A DNA stretch of 64,000 nt from Diabrotica undecimpunctata (GCF_040954645.1 NC_092812.1:4650001-4714000), one strand, 5' to 3'; shown: positions 1 to 11,664, counted from the first letter of the stretch. Program-made: numbers and translations. The notes: generated by a model from the sequence alone, not told the origin.

Positions 1-21
1 TGTCTGTCCAAGTTAGTTTTT

Positions 22-312
22 CTATGCTTTTTTCTTGGCAAGACTTGTCTGTGGCGCTTCTGTTTTATCCTCAACAGTTTTTTCTTCCATATTCTCTGTA
101 ACTTGGGTATTCAAGCTATCTTCAACAATAGTTTCCAAGAATTCTTCTATTTGAGTTTCTTCAATAATTTCTTCTTCCAAACCCTCTTCTTCATTATCAA
201 CATCAAATTCGATATTAGAGTCGTCAAGAAGACCAACTACATCTTCTTGGGACAGATTTTGCAATTCCCGAAAAGAAAGTTTGGTTTTTGAAATTTTGAA
301 CACACGATCCAT
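22..312 (-). CDS. acidic 96-residue hypothetical ORF
   Basis: The frame opens with an ATG at 310-312 and closes with TAG at 22-24. The product is rich in Glu and Asp over roughly residues 33-75 and ends in a short basic tail. I see no signal peptide, membrane segment or catalytic motif and do not recognise a family. Acidic N-termini occur in piggyBac-type transposases, and a piggyBac relic lies at the other end of the window, but this is only a hint. It lies beside position 343, where the left BEL/Pao copy stops matching its sister, so it may belong to whatever sequence truncated that copy. Confidence 0.3.
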   Translation of the reverse strand: MDRVFKISKTKLSFRELQNLSQEDVVGLLDDSNIEFDVDNEEEGLEEEIIEETQIEEFLETIVEDSLNTQVTENMEEKTVEDKTEAPQTSLAKKKA

Positions 313-342
313 CTGTCATAAAAAAATATAAATTGTATACGT

Positions 343-1719
343 AAAACGATCGAGAACGTAGATTGTAGCTGTAGCTAGCAAGACATTATTTGTCAAAGTA
401 TTTGATAAGGCGGAAACAGAAGGCATAGGATCGTTAGATGAACTAGCAACCTCGTTGTGAGAAGAAGAAGAAGAAGAAGAATCATTCGCATTGAGTTTAT
501 CAAAGTGAAGAGAAGTATGATGTTTTTTATTACAATGTGTACATCTTTTGGATGAAGGGCATTTGATCGTAACATGAGTTTTAGACAAGCAGTTTATACA
601 ACATTTATTCTGTTTAGCAAAGTCAAAACGTTTTTGAGGTGATTCAGCAAGAAATTGATTGCATTTAAATAAAGCATGATCCGAATCACAAAATAGACAC
701 TTATTTTTGACAGAACTGGTCAAAAATGTAGAAGTTTGACGAGATGAATACCTTACGTTATTAGAAGTATCGGAACTAGTAGATTTAACATTTTTGCTGA
801 CTTGTCTTTTATATGACTCCAATGAAGTGCAACGCTGCAATGCGAACTTATAAACTTCCTCATAGGAAGGTACATTTTTTGAAGCAAAGTATAATTCGAA
901 AGCTCTAACTGTTTCTACATCCAATTTGTCCATCAGTAAATTCATTAGAATAAAGTCCCATTGAGAGGGAGAAAAAAGTAATTTTTCTAAAGAGGCTAAG
1001 TTTTCATTGAAAATATCTAATAATTTTCTAAGTGAAACAGGATCATCAGTTTTAACCACACTGGCATTTTAAATATTTTTCCATAATGCTCTAGATAAGT
1101 CTCGTTTACCTTCATAGCGATCAATTAAGGTGTTGTAAGCAATTATATAATTAGAATCTTGCAGCTTAATGCTTTTAATTAAATTGTAAGGTACTCCCTT
1201 AAGTGATTGCAGAAGATAACTAAACTTCTCTATATTAGAAAGATCAGAATTATTATGTACAAGAGCATTATATAAGTCTATAAAAGTGGGGAAATCTGTA
1301 ATCTCGCCCGCAAATATACTTAAATTTAGTTTAGGAAGATTTACGTTACGTTTTGATTTGATTTGTGGATCAGCGGACACATTTTGAGTTCCACTAGAAG
1401 TATTGTTTAATAAAGAATTATGTTTAAAATAAAGAGAAGCTATTTTATTAATACTATTGGCAAATTCAAACCTAATTATTTCTTCCGTATCCAAATTTGC
1501 GTCTTCCTCGACAGCAATTAAATTAATTAATTCAGTATGCTGATTATTGAAGCTAGTATTGATAGCTTCATAATCTTTTGCAGCAAAGAGAAACCCTGGA
1601 ACTAATGAAGCATCAACCAACACTTCATCTGCGAGCTTTTCCATTTGTTTAATCTTACAAATGTCAACGTTTCTCAATGCACGCAAACGAACAATTCTAT
1701 TTGAACTTCTAGAAGACAT
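343..1719 (-). pseudogene. BEL/Pao gag (DUF1759-type) and zinc knuckles, left copy
   Basis: The frame starts at ATG 1717-1719 (MSSRSSNR) and is open to a TAA at 1069-1071. It continues in the same frame as a second ORF from 1059. The first part matches the Gag N-terminus of BEL/Pao polyproteins (DUF1759 type). The second part carries Cys/His clusters typical of nucleocapsid: a CLFC...H...C box, then CCINC and CTHC boxes. Unlike the right copy, this copy reads through at the Lys codon after SKNV, so it is the better preserved of the two there. The product would package the element RNA. It ends out of homology in a few unrelated residues after position 343. Confidence 0.8.
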
Positions 1720-2126
1720 TATTGTAGATATAGAAAAAGAAATTTATGTAACACAAAGAACCTTTAAAGAATGATCTCAATAAATTCAATATGTACTCGT
1801 ATTATGTAATATATGTAATACTTTTAAAGTTATGAAACTCAATAAGTATCAGTAAGAATAAATATTTATTATATATGAGTATGTATAATCGAGTATTACT
1901 TAAACAAAATCAATATATATTTATTTAATTGTAACTAGAAATAACAATTAATATTGCGTTTTTTTTTAATTTCCTAAGTTATATAAAATAAATATATAAT
2001 CATATAAACCCCTTGTATTTAAAGAATTCTAAATTGTAGTATCTAGTAACAGAAATTGTGTTTTTGGAAACTTTCAACGGCTGTACTTCGATTTAACAAT
2101 AAGTCAGGTAGAGACCCTGGTTGGGA

Positions 2127-2144
2127 TTATCGCATCTGTTGCCA
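2127..2144 (-). promoter_or_regulatory. candidate primer binding site, left copy
   Basis: Read on the minus strand, the LTR ends in ACACA, followed by two bases and then TGGCAACAGATGCGAT. A TGG start two bases after the LTR is the normal place for a tRNA primer binding site. I could not assign the tRNA. The equivalent site in the right copy ends at 10191. Confidence 0.45.
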
Positions 2145-2146
2145 GA

Positions 2147-2773
2147 TGTGTACCGCTGTGGAATTTTCAATGATTTTAAACGACCTTTGATAAGAAACTT
2201 TTGCCCAAATATTTAAAAATTTATATAATTTGATCACGTTTTTAATTGAATAAATTACTTTTAACTAATTTTAATGCGGATAGAAGGACCAATGATTGAT
2301 AGTTAAGTTCTATAAGAGAAGCACTCACTCATAATTGTTTTTATATAGGTGGTGGTTTAATTTTAATATGAAAATAAGTTATAGGTAAATTTATCAATTA
2401 ATATAAATACTATGTGTGTATGCAATCAAATTACGGTACCTGTGATGTTGATGGATACTTCTTCTTCTTCCTCAGTGCACTGGGCGATTCGGGAACAAAA
2501 TCTTCTCACAATGTCACGTGGTCAGGGTACTAGTTGCACAAAAATACTGGAGTGTTTAGCGCGACGATTTATACAGGACTATCTCTACACTAAGATTGAA
2601 ATATGCGTCTCGTCCCGTAGCTTGCTCCCTTAAGACTAGGGGGGGGGGCTGTACAGGTCCGTATTAATTTACGATAACAAGACATACACACACGTTAAGT
2701 AAAGAATTAAAATATAAAAATAAAATAATAAAAATTATTAATAAAAACTGAGAATATGTGGAGGGACGTAACA
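2147..2773 (-). repeat. BEL/Pao LTR shared by both tandem copies (627 bp)
   Basis: On the minus strand it begins TGTTACGTCCC and ends GTACACA, the usual TG...CA limits. It matches the LTR at 10194-10820 over its whole length, with only a handful of substitutions noticed by eye. It is followed on the left by a primer binding site and gag (left copy) and preceded on the right by a polypurine tract and pol (right copy). It therefore serves as 5' LTR for one copy and 3' LTR for the other. It contains a run of nine G at about 2640. Confidence 0.85.
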
Positions 2774-2785
2774 TTCCCACCCACC
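2774..2785 (-). promoter_or_regulatory. polypurine tract of the right BEL/Pao copy
   Basis: The minus strand reads GGTGGGTGGGAA immediately before the LTR start TGTTACG. A purine run at this place primes plus-strand DNA synthesis in LTR retroelements, and it fixes the inner edge of the 3' LTR. Confidence 0.75.
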
Positions 2786-2804
2786 AAAATGCATATTTGC
2801 ATTT

Positions 2805-5800
2805 TTAGTCAATATAAGGCAAAGGGCATAGCTTAACCAAAGGTCGCCTAAGTTCACCTTTCGCGGTTTTTACGATAGCTACGCGAGCAATATCATCTTG
2901 ACCAAAAATTAAAGTTTTAATTCGACCCATTTGCCATTGTAAAGGAGGCTTGGTCTCATTACGTATTAGTACGAGTGTACCTATATTAGGATTACCCTCA
3001 TTTTTATGCCACTTCGAGCGTTGATGAAGAGTATGTAAATATTCTCTGCTCCATCTTTGCCAAAAGTCTGCATGTAATCGTTACAGCAATTGCCAACGAC
3101 TTAGTCTATTTAAATTAACATCACTGTAATCCCGATCGGGAATTATCTTTAAAGGCTCTAGTGTAAGAAAATGACCAGGTGTTAACACTGAAAAATCATT
3201 TGGATCATTACTGACAGGACATAAGGGACGACTATTTAAGACAGCCTCTATTTGTATTAGTAATGTGTTGAATTCTTCATAGGTTAAAACCTGTTCGCCT
3301 ATGACTCTAGACACATGTGTTTTTACGCTTTTTATACCCGCTTCAAACAATCCACCAAAATGGGAAGCTGCCGGAGGATTTAAATGCCATGTAATGACGT
3401 CGTTTTTGTCAAAATGTGACTTAATGTCTTCTAAATAGGATTTTGCTCCTACAAAATTTGTTCCGCAATCAGAATAGACAACAGAGCAACGTCCTCGGCG
3501 TGCTATAAAACGTCTGAATGAGGCTAAAAATGCCTCGGTACTAAGTTCGGATACCAATTCTAAGTGCAAAGCCTTAGTGGCAAAGCATACAAATAGGCAA
3601 ATATAGGCTTTCGTTCGTTTAGCATTTTTAAGCTTATTGGCTCGTATCAGAAAAGGACCGCCAAAGTCGACGCCAACGCAAGAAAATGGTTTGGCCTTGG
3701 ATATCCGTAGGTCGGGAAGAGCCCCCATAGGTGGCTGATAATTTTGAGGTTTTAGTCTCCAACAGGAAAGACATTTTGAAAGAACACTACGAATAACACG
3801 TTTGGATGAAATTATCCAAAAGTTTTGTGACAAGGCGAAGTGCGTACCTTGAATGCCTGCATGTAGATGTACAATATGGATTTCCGAAATAAGTAATTTA
3901 ATAAAATTACCTTTGGAAGGTAAAAGAAGAGGAAAGCGTTTATCATACGCTAATTCTGACTGGCTAAGTCTTCCGCCCACTCTTAGGAGATCATGTGAAT
4001 CAAAGAAGGGATTTAATTTTTTCAAATATTTGAATTTTATAGAATTACCTTTAACCTGTTCTATTTCCTCCTTCAAATATCTTTGTTGCACTAATCTAAT
4101 TATTTGATTAGTGGCGTTACTTTGTTCCTGAATAGAAAGCTTTCCAACTGTTCGTTGATTGACTGATTTTAGGTTACCAACAAATCTAAGAACATAGGAA
4201 AAGATACGTTTTAATTTTGAAAAGGAAGAAAATCGATTACAGAGATTATCGACAAATTCATCAGATGGAAAAGACAAAAGACAACTTTTCTGTTTCAATT
4301 CTAAGTTATTTTCGATAGAATCGGTCAAAGAGAATGACCAGTTATCTTCAGTAGTGCGAAGAAACTCTGGACCCACCCACCAAGCAGGAGTATTTAAGAA
4401 ATCCTCAGGGAAAAGTCCACGGGATCCGTGATCCGCACTATTTAATGAAGAAGGAATATATCGCCAGTGTTTTGAAGCTATCCTGTCTTGAATATAAGAA
4501 ATTCTGTTACTGACGAAGGTTTTCCATTTATATGGCTGTGAATTAATCCAATGAAGAACAACAGTCGAATCTGACCATGCGTAAATTCTACTAAACTGTA
4601 TAGTGAGAGTCTGCAGTATATAAGATAATAATTTACTAAGAATTACTGCTGCATTGAGCTCGAGACGAGGAATAGTTTGTACCCTGGTAGGAGATACCTT
4701 TGTTCGAGCTAAAAGAAAATAAGTTTTGATGACTCCTGTATCATAACACACACGAAGGTATGTAACAGCAGAAGATCCACGTAAAGAAGCGTCGCAAAAG
4801 CCATGAAGCTCACAGGAAATAATTGCATTTAAAGAAATATGACGAGGTATAGTAAACTTAGATAGTATAGGCAGTTCAATTTTAAATTGTTCCCATCTTG
4901 AAGTAATTTCCAAAGGTGGAGTTGCATCCCAATCTAAATTAAGTAGCCAAAGACGTTGAATAATAGTCTTCACTATCAAAGTGACAGGATTAAGAATACC
5001 GTAAGGATCGAATATGCGAGCTATTTGGGATAAGAGATTTCGCTTTGTGCAGGAAGCTTGAAGAGGTAAAATTTTGTAAAAGAAATCATCAGATGATGGA
5101 TTCCATCCAAGTCCTAATACCTTTAACGACGATTGATCTAAGTCAAATGAAAAAGACTGTTGCAGAATATGATCCAAAGGAATATTAGCGAGAGAGAATA
5201 ACTGAGGGGCATTACTTGCCCATTTTTGTAACTCAAATCCACCACGTTTCAATAAAGATATTAATTCTTTTATAGCAAGAACACTATTTTCTAAAGAATC
5301 CTTTCCTGTCACCACATCATCTACGTAAGTATCTTTTAGGAGTATAGATGAGGCCACAGATAAGTCCGGTTCGTCGAGCGCTAGCTGCTGTAGAGTACGA
5401 ATTGCAAGATATGGTGAGCTAGACACACCGAAAGTAACCCGAGTAAGTTCGTATTCAGCAATAGATTCCTGTTCCGAAAAACGCCAAAGTATTCTTTGAA
5501 ATCTTTGTTGCTCAGGAGCGATAAGAATCTGAGTAAACATGGATTTAATATCTGCAGTAAAGACATATTTATGAAACCTGAATTTAAGCAATAAATTTAC
5601 AAGATCATTTACAAGTAATTTTGGACCTGAATATAACGTATCGTTTAAAGACGGAAAGTTAGGGGCGTGTGCGGAAGCATCAAACACAACGCGCAATGGA
5701 GTAGTGCTGGACTCCTTGTAAATACAATGGTGTGGTAGATAATAAGCATTATTTATTGCCGTACTTGGCTGAATAGGATTTAAATAATGATTATCTATGA

Positions 5801-6965
5801 AACTTTTGATAAAGCTTGAATATTGAATCTTAAGTGATTCATTTTTGGCAAATCTGCGCTCTAAAGAACTAAATCTTTGTAAGGCTAAACGTTTCGTGTC
5901 GCCAAAAGAAGGTATTTCGTTTTTGAAAGGCAGCTTTACTACAAATCTGCCCTCGGAATTTCGACAAGTGGTTTGAGTATACAGCTTCTCACAGAATGAG
6001 TCTTCCGGAGAATAAGATTTAACTTCTGGTACTTCCTCAATGGCCCAGAATTGTTTTAATGTCGCATCTAATTGCTCAGAATCATTAGCAGAAAATGACG
6101 TGAAAAAGGAATGAATATTTGTTATATTTGTAGGTGGAATATTTCCCATCAAAACATAACCGAAACTTGTTTCAAGAGCTGAAAGCTGATCATTACGAGT
6201 TTTAATAATTCCTCCTGTTAAGATGTAAGGAAAGATATTTGCTCCTAATAGAACATCAACTTTACCTGGAATATTTGCCATTTTATCAGCCAACCTTAAA
6301 TGTTGAAGATACGGCAAGTTGTCTAAAGAAATTGGAACAGTTGGCATATTTTGACAGATTTGAGGAAGAATTATTGCACCTATCTCGCAATGAAAGTTTA
6401 TGTCATAAGACGAAGAAATATTCAATTTTACGCCTGATTTGGCTGGGGTGCACATTCTATCAAGACCTTGTATCGATAAAGCCGCATTGAATTTAGGGAG
6501 ACTTAATTTGTCTGCACATTCTTTACTAATGAAGTTAGCTTGAGACGCACTGTCTAATAAGGCTCTAACTTCCAAGGCTTTACCAAAACGATCGACAACG
6601 TAGATTGTAGCTGTAGCTAGCAAGACATTATTTGTCAAAGTATTTGATAAGGCGGAAACAGAAGGCATAGGATCGTTAGATGAACTAGCAACCTCGTTGT
6701 GAGAAGAAGAAGAAGAAGAAGAATCATTCGCATTGAGATTATCAAAGTGAAGAGAAGTATGATGTTTTTTATTACAATGTGTACATCTTTTGGATGAAGG
6801 GCATTTGATCGTAACATGAGTTTTAGACAAGCAGTTTATACAACATTTATTCTGTTTAGCAAAGTCAAAACGTTTTTGAGGTGATTCAGCAAGAAATTGA
6901 TTGCATTTAAATAAAGCATGATCCGAATCACAAAATAGACACTTATTTTTGACAGAACTGGTCAA
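2805..6965 (-). pseudogene. BEL/Pao pol: zinc knuckles, protease, RT, RNase H, integrase
   Basis: One open stretch of 1294 residues runs from 6965 to a TAA at 3081-3083. Past that stop the same frame stays open for 91 more codons to a TAA at 2805-2807, covering the conserved C-terminal region. In order: Cys/His knuckles (residues 9-65), an aspartic protease with LLDSA (near 138), reverse transcriptase with TADIKS (472) and YVDD (547-550), RNase H with WSDSTVVLHW, an HHCC integrase zinc finger, and a DDE integrase core with VGVDFGG, VYSDCGTN and LFEAGIKS. The catalytic residues I looked for are all present. One nonsense codon (3081) is the only damage seen. The enzyme would copy the element RNA and insert the cDNA. 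The gag start lies upstream in the same frame. Confidence 0.88.
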
Positions 6966-7025
6966 AAATGTAGAAGTTTGACGAGATGAATACCTTACGT
7001 TATTAGAAGTATCGGAACTAGTAGA

Positions 7026-7961
7026 TTAAACATTTTTGCTGACTTGTCTTTTATATGACTCCAATGAAGTGCAACGCTGCAATGCGAACTTATAAACTTC
7101 CTCATAGGAAGGTACATTTTTTGAAGCAAAGTGTAATTCGAAAGCTCTAACTGTTTCTACATCCAATTTGTCCATCAGTAAATTCATTAGAATAAAGTCC
7201 CATTGAGAGGGAGAAAAAAGTAATTTTTCTAAAGAGGCTAAGTTTTCATTGAAAATATCTAATAATTTTCTAAGTGAAACAGGATCATCAGTTTTAACCA
7301 CACTGGCATTTTAAATATTTTTCCATAATGCTCTAGATAAGTCTCGTTTACCTTCATAGCGATCAATTAAGGTGTTGTAAGCAATTATATAATTAGAATC
7401 TTGCAGCTTAATGCTTTTAATTAAATTGTAAGGTACTCCCTTAAGTGATTGCAGAAGATAACTAAACTTCTCTATATTAGAAAGATCAGAATTATTATGT
7501 ACAAGAGCATTATATAAGTCTATAAAAGTGGGGAAATCTGTAATCTCGCCCGCAAATATACTTAAATTTAGTTTAGGAAGATTTACGTTACGTTTTGATT
7601 TGATTTGTGGATCAGCGGACACATTTTGAGTTCCACTAGAAGTATTGTTTAATAAAGAATTATGTTTAAAATAAAGAGAAGCTATTTTATTAATACTATT
7701 GGCAAATTCAAACCTAATTATTTCTTCCGTATCCAAATTTGCGTCTTCCTCGACAGCAATTAAATTAATTAATTCAGTATGCTGATTATTGAAGCTAGTA
7801 TTGATAGCTTCATAATCTTTTGCAGCAAAGAGAAACCCTGGAACTAATGAAGCATCAACCAACACTTCATCTGCGAGCTTTTCCATTTGTTTAATCTTAC
7901 AAATGTCAACGTTTCTCAATGCACGCAAACGAACAATTCTATTTGAACTTCTAGAAGACAT
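7026..7961 (-). pseudogene. BEL/Pao gag N-terminal region, right copy
   Basis: It starts at ATG 7959-7961 and is in the same frame as pol, so the ancestral product was one gag-pol polyprotein of about 1718 residues. Two in-frame TAA codons interrupt it. The one at 7311-7313 is shared with the left copy (1069-1071). The one at 7026-7028 is private and replaces the AAA Lys codon seen in the left copy. No frameshift is needed anywhere between 7961 and 2805. The product is Gag of the DUF1759 type, which forms the particle and binds RNA. Confidence 0.82.
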
Positions 7962-8119
7962 TATTGTAGATATAGAAAAAGAAATTAATGTAACACAAAG
8001 AACCTTTAAAGAATGATCTCAATAAATTCAATATGTACTCGTATTATGTAATATATGTAATACTTTTAAAGTTATGAAACTCAATAAGTATCAGTAAGAA
8101 TAAATATTTATTATATATT

Positions 8120-9868
8120 TCTTCTTCAAGTGCCGTCTCCATCAATGGAGGTTAGCGGTTATGGTGGCAAACGTTTGTCTATCTTCAGCTGTTCTTAAGA
8201 GTTCCTCAAATCCAAGTCCTGTCCAGTTTCTGATATTACGTAACCAGGACAATTTTTTTCTTCCAATTCCTCGCTTTCCTTCTATTTTGCCTTTTATTAT
8301 CAACTGAGGGATGTAGTATTTCTCGTTGCGCAACAAATGCCCTAAATAACTGGTTTTTCTTCTTTTGACTGTTCTCAATAGTTCTTTTTCTAAATTGAGT
8401 CTCGCTAGTACTTCTTCATTTGTTTTTCGTGCTGTCCAAGGAATTTTTAAAATTCTACGGTACACCCACATTTCAAATGCCTCGATTCTATTCAGGCTCT
8501 TTATTTTTAAAGTCCATGTTTCGACTCCGTAGAGAAGAACAGACCAGATAAAACATTTTACAAGTTTTAATCTCAATTTAATATTTATATGTGTATCGCA
8601 GAATAGAACGCACATCTTAAAGAAACTATCCCTAGCTTGAGCAATTCTCGCTTTAATTTCTTGTTCTGGGTCCAGCTTGCAATTAATCCAACAGCCAAGG
8701 TATTTGTATTGGTTTACCTGTTCTAAAATATTCCCATTTATTTTTATAGGTAAGGGGATATTCTGTTTTCTTTGGATCACCATTACTTTTGTTTTTTTTT
8801 GTTGATCTTCATTCCAAACTCTCGACAAGCATCCTTAAGGTGGTCTATAACCCTCTGTAAGTTTGTGTCTGTATCAGCCAGTAGGACAGTGTCATCTGCA
8901 TATCTTATGCTAGATATTGGTTCTCCATTAATTTTTATTCCTGTGGAAAGGTTTTCCAAGGCTTGCTTGAATAGTAGTTCCGAGTAAAGATTGAACAGCA
9001 TAGGGGACAGTATGCATCCTTGCCTTACTCCTTTATTTATACTAATATTTCTAGATGTATGATCGTCGATCCTAATCTTGGCACTCTGCCTCCAATATAA
9101 GTTCTTAATTAGTCGGAGATCTTTGCTATCCAAGTTGATGCTCTGCAAGGAATTTAACATTTTATTATGGTTTACGCGATCAAATGCCTTTTCAAAGTCT
9201 ACAAAACATAGAAAGACATCCTTTTGTTGGTCGTAACACTTCTGCAGCAGTACTTGTAATGAAAACAAGGCCTCTCTGGTCCCTATTCCGGCTCTGAATC
9301 CAAATTGATCGTATCCAACTTCTTTTTCACACCTTTTGTATACCCTATTGTGAAGTATTTTTAATAGAATTTTAAGCATTTTGCTCATAAGACTTATTAA
9401 TCTAAAATCTGCGCATCGCCTGCCGAGTTAGCTTGTTTTGGAATGGGAATAAAAATAGATTCTAACCATTCCTCTGGTATTTCCCCAGTATCGTAGATTG
9501 TATTAAACAAAATTACTAACAAATCAATGTTATTACTTTCGATCAATTTAAGTATTTCAGGATAAACTTCATCAGGTCCAGGGCTTTTATTGGTCTTTAA
9601 TTGTTTAATGGCATATTCCACTTCGACTTTTAGAATTGGTGGGCTTTCAGTGACATTATTTATTGTAATGTCTATTCTTTCATCTCGGAACAGCTGTTGT
9701 ATAAATTTTTCCCATTCTTCTATTTTATCTTTGGTGTTATGAATTAACTCTCCGTTGTTATTTACCAGTGGGCAATGTTGTTTTTTGTGGATGAATGAAA
9801 ATTCTTTCACCTTCTTGTACATATTAAAGTAATCATGTCTATGTTCTAATTCTTCTATTTCTTTACAT
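8120..9868 (-). mobile_element. 5'-truncated RTE-like LINE inserted in the BEL/Pao leader
   Basis: The left copy reads straight through TTATTATATATGAGTATG, while the right copy has about 1.75 kb inserted there. A short ATATAT is found on both sides, as expected for a target duplication. The inserted piece is a minus-strand LINE whose 3' end carries a GAAGAA-type trinucleotide tail. The endonuclease is missing, so it is truncated at the 5' end. Its reading frames are listed separately. The clade assignment (RTE-like) rests on overall resemblance only. Confidence 0.75.
8142..9822 (-). pseudogene. LINE reverse transcriptase, frameshifted
   Basis: Three frames cover one reverse transcriptase: 9397-9822 (KSPGPDEVYPE, the fingers region), 8783-9388 (FGFRAGIGTREALFSLQVLL, VDFEKAFDRV, GVRQGCILSP and the catalytic RYADDTVLLAD) and 8142-8828 (KTKVMVIQRK, LGCWIN, then the C-terminal MWVYRRILKIPW region). 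One frameshift lies near 9405-9420. Another falls in an A run near 8795, where the frame passes from KINKKK to KTKV. The YADD box is intact. No apurinic endonuclease domain precedes it. It is dead through frameshifts and truncation. Confidence 0.8.
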
Positions 9869-10193
9869 ATATGAGTATGTATAATCGAGCAAACAAAAAA
9901 AACACTCCAAGTATTACTTAAACAAAATCAATATATATTTATTTAATTGTAACTAGAAATATACGCATAAAATATTTTTAAAACCGGTGTTTAATTAATA
10001 TTGCGTTTTTTTTTAATTTCCTAAGTTATATAAAATAAATATATAATCATATAAACCCCTTGTATTTAAAGAATTCTAAATTGTAGTATCTAGTAACAGA
10101 AATTGTGTTTTTGGAAACTTTCAACGGCTGTACTTCGATTTAACAATAAGTGAGGTAGAGACCCTGGTTGGGATTATCGCATCTGTTGCCAGA

Positions 10194-10820
10194 TGTGTAC
10201 CGCTGTGGAATTTTCAATGATTTTAAACGACCTTTGATAAGAAACTTTTGCCCAAATATTTAAAAATTTATATAATTTGATCACGTTTTTAATTGAATAA
10301 ATTACTTTTAACTAATTTTAATACGGATAGAAGGACCAATGATTGATAGTTAAGTTCTATAAGAGAAGCACTCACTCATAATTGTTTTTATATAGGTGCT
10401 GGTTTAATTTTAATATGAAAATAAGTTATAGGTAAATTTATCAATTAATATAAATACTATGTGTGTATGCAATCAAATTACGGTACCTGTGATGTTGATG
10501 GATACTTCTTCTTCTTCCTCAGTGCACTGGGCGATTCGGGAACAAAATCTTCTCACAATGTCACGTGGTCAGGATACTAGTTGCACAAAAATACTGGAGT
10601 GTTTAGCGCGACGATTTATACAGGACTATCTCTACACTAAGATTGAAATATGCGTCTCGTCCCGTAGCTTGCTCCCTTAAGACTAGGGGGGGGGGCTGTA
10701 CAGGTCCGTATTAATTTACGATAACAAGACATACACACACGTTAAGTAAACAATTAAAGTATAAAAATAAAATAATAAAAATTATTAATAAAAACTGAGA
10801 ATATCTGGAGGGACGTAACA
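10194..10820 (-). repeat. BEL/Pao 5' LTR of the right copy (627 bp)
   Basis: It has the same length as the shared LTR at 2147-2773 and the same ends: TGTTACGTCCC at 10820 and GTACACA at 10194 on the minus strand. A few base differences are visible, for example TCTGGAGGG against TGTGGAGGG near the outer edge. The leader on its left carries two small indels relative to the left copy near 9890-10000. Confidence 0.85.
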
Positions 10821-11451
10821 ACTGGTTCAATTACTCACCTTAGAATTATTTGAAATTTACAGTGAATTGATGATCGTTGTTTCACTACGAAGTTTTACAT
10901 TGAAATGTGACTAACGCTTACTGATAGAATTGTCAAATAAATTAATGCAGCGTCATATAGTAGAAAGGTGAGGCAACGCAATACCGTTTACCAAATCGAC
11001 ATAAGTAGTTTCTTTGCCGCTAAAGCAGAAAATATTGCTATAATCCCAGATGGGATCGTCTGACTGGAAAGGGTTAAACAGATTATTATTTAAAAAATTA
11101 CAGTCTAAAATACTACTTACTATAATGAAAAGCATTCTGGTTCATCTCTAACTTAAAAATACATGAAAGATCTAAAAATCTGGTTCATTAATGATTAAAT
11201 TCGACCAAGAGCAGAAAAGTACAAAATTGGGATGTTACACCATGAAAACCACTTACTACGTGAAATTTTCCACCATAAAAAGAAACTAAATAGAAGACAT
11301 ACATTATAATTAACTAGATAATTACTGGTGAACTGCCACTCGACAGTTTACACTACGAAAAACGACTTTTAACACATTACTTAGTTCTTTATGTATTTTA
11401 AGGAATAGATTGTAAATGTGCATCCAATAAAAAAATATTATAGTAAAGAAT
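10821..11451. other. AT-rich spacer without recognised features
   Basis: Unique-looking sequence between the BEL/Pao right edge and the target duplication of the next element. Only short open frames occur, and none has recognisable motifs. Confidence 0.5.
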
Positions 11452-11455
11452 ATTT

Positions 11456-11486
11456 GAAGGGTCCAATGCATAAACCGTGCAAGTCC
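11456..11486 (+). repeat. left terminal inverted repeat
   Basis: It begins GAAGGGTCCAATGCATAA and matches the complement of the right end for the first 22 bases without mismatch. Confidence 0.85.
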
Positions 11487-11645
11487 ACTTTTTGGGCAAA
11501 ATGAGTTAAGCATTTATTCATGCACAGTATAAAATTCTACATCTTCCAGTGCATAAAGCAGCTCGATAGGATTAAAAATATCAATACTAGAGCGTATAAT
11601 GTGTTGCCTGCATTTTGATACTTTGTATAAACCAGTGGAGTTCAG

Positions 11646-11664
11646 GACTTGACCAGTTAATGCA
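11646..11664 (-). repeat. subterminal copy of the TIR core (left)
   Basis: CTTGACCAGTTAATGCAC is the complement of the TIR core (TGCATAAACCRGTCAAG) with small changes. It lies about 190 bp inside the left end and is a plausible extra transposase binding site. Confidence 0.55.

Larger units (their letters stand above)
343..2773 (-). mobile_element. BEL/Pao LTR retrotransposon, left copy (truncated)
   Basis: This minus-strand copy runs from a 5' LTR (2147-2773) through the leader and gag. Homology to the right copy stops near 343, inside the start of the protease domain. To the left of 343 the two copies have unrelated sequence, so everything downstream of the early protease domain is absent, including reverse transcriptase, integrase and its own 3' LTR. 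Its 5' LTR is also the 3' LTR of the right copy, giving the order truncated internal region, LTR, internal region, LTR. The two gag N-terminal reading frames translate identically, so the copies are recent relatives. Confidence 0.85.
2147..10820 (-). mobile_element. BEL/Pao LTR retrotransposon, right copy (full length, nested LINE)
   Basis: The element is bounded by 627-bp LTRs at 2147-2773 and 10194-10820. Between them lie a primer binding site, a leader (broken by a LINE at 8120-9868), one gag-pol reading frame from 7961 to 2805, and a polypurine tract. The right flank after 10820 is unrelated sequence (ACTGGTTC). No left target-site duplication can be seen, because the left LTR runs straight into the sister copy. 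Aside from the LINE, the internal region has the size expected for a complete BEL/Pao element. Confidence 0.85.

Noticed and set aside
2412..2633. 73-codon plus-strand ORF, repeated at 10459-10680
   Set aside because: It lies antisense within the BEL/Pao LTR. Its conservation only reflects the duplicated LTR.
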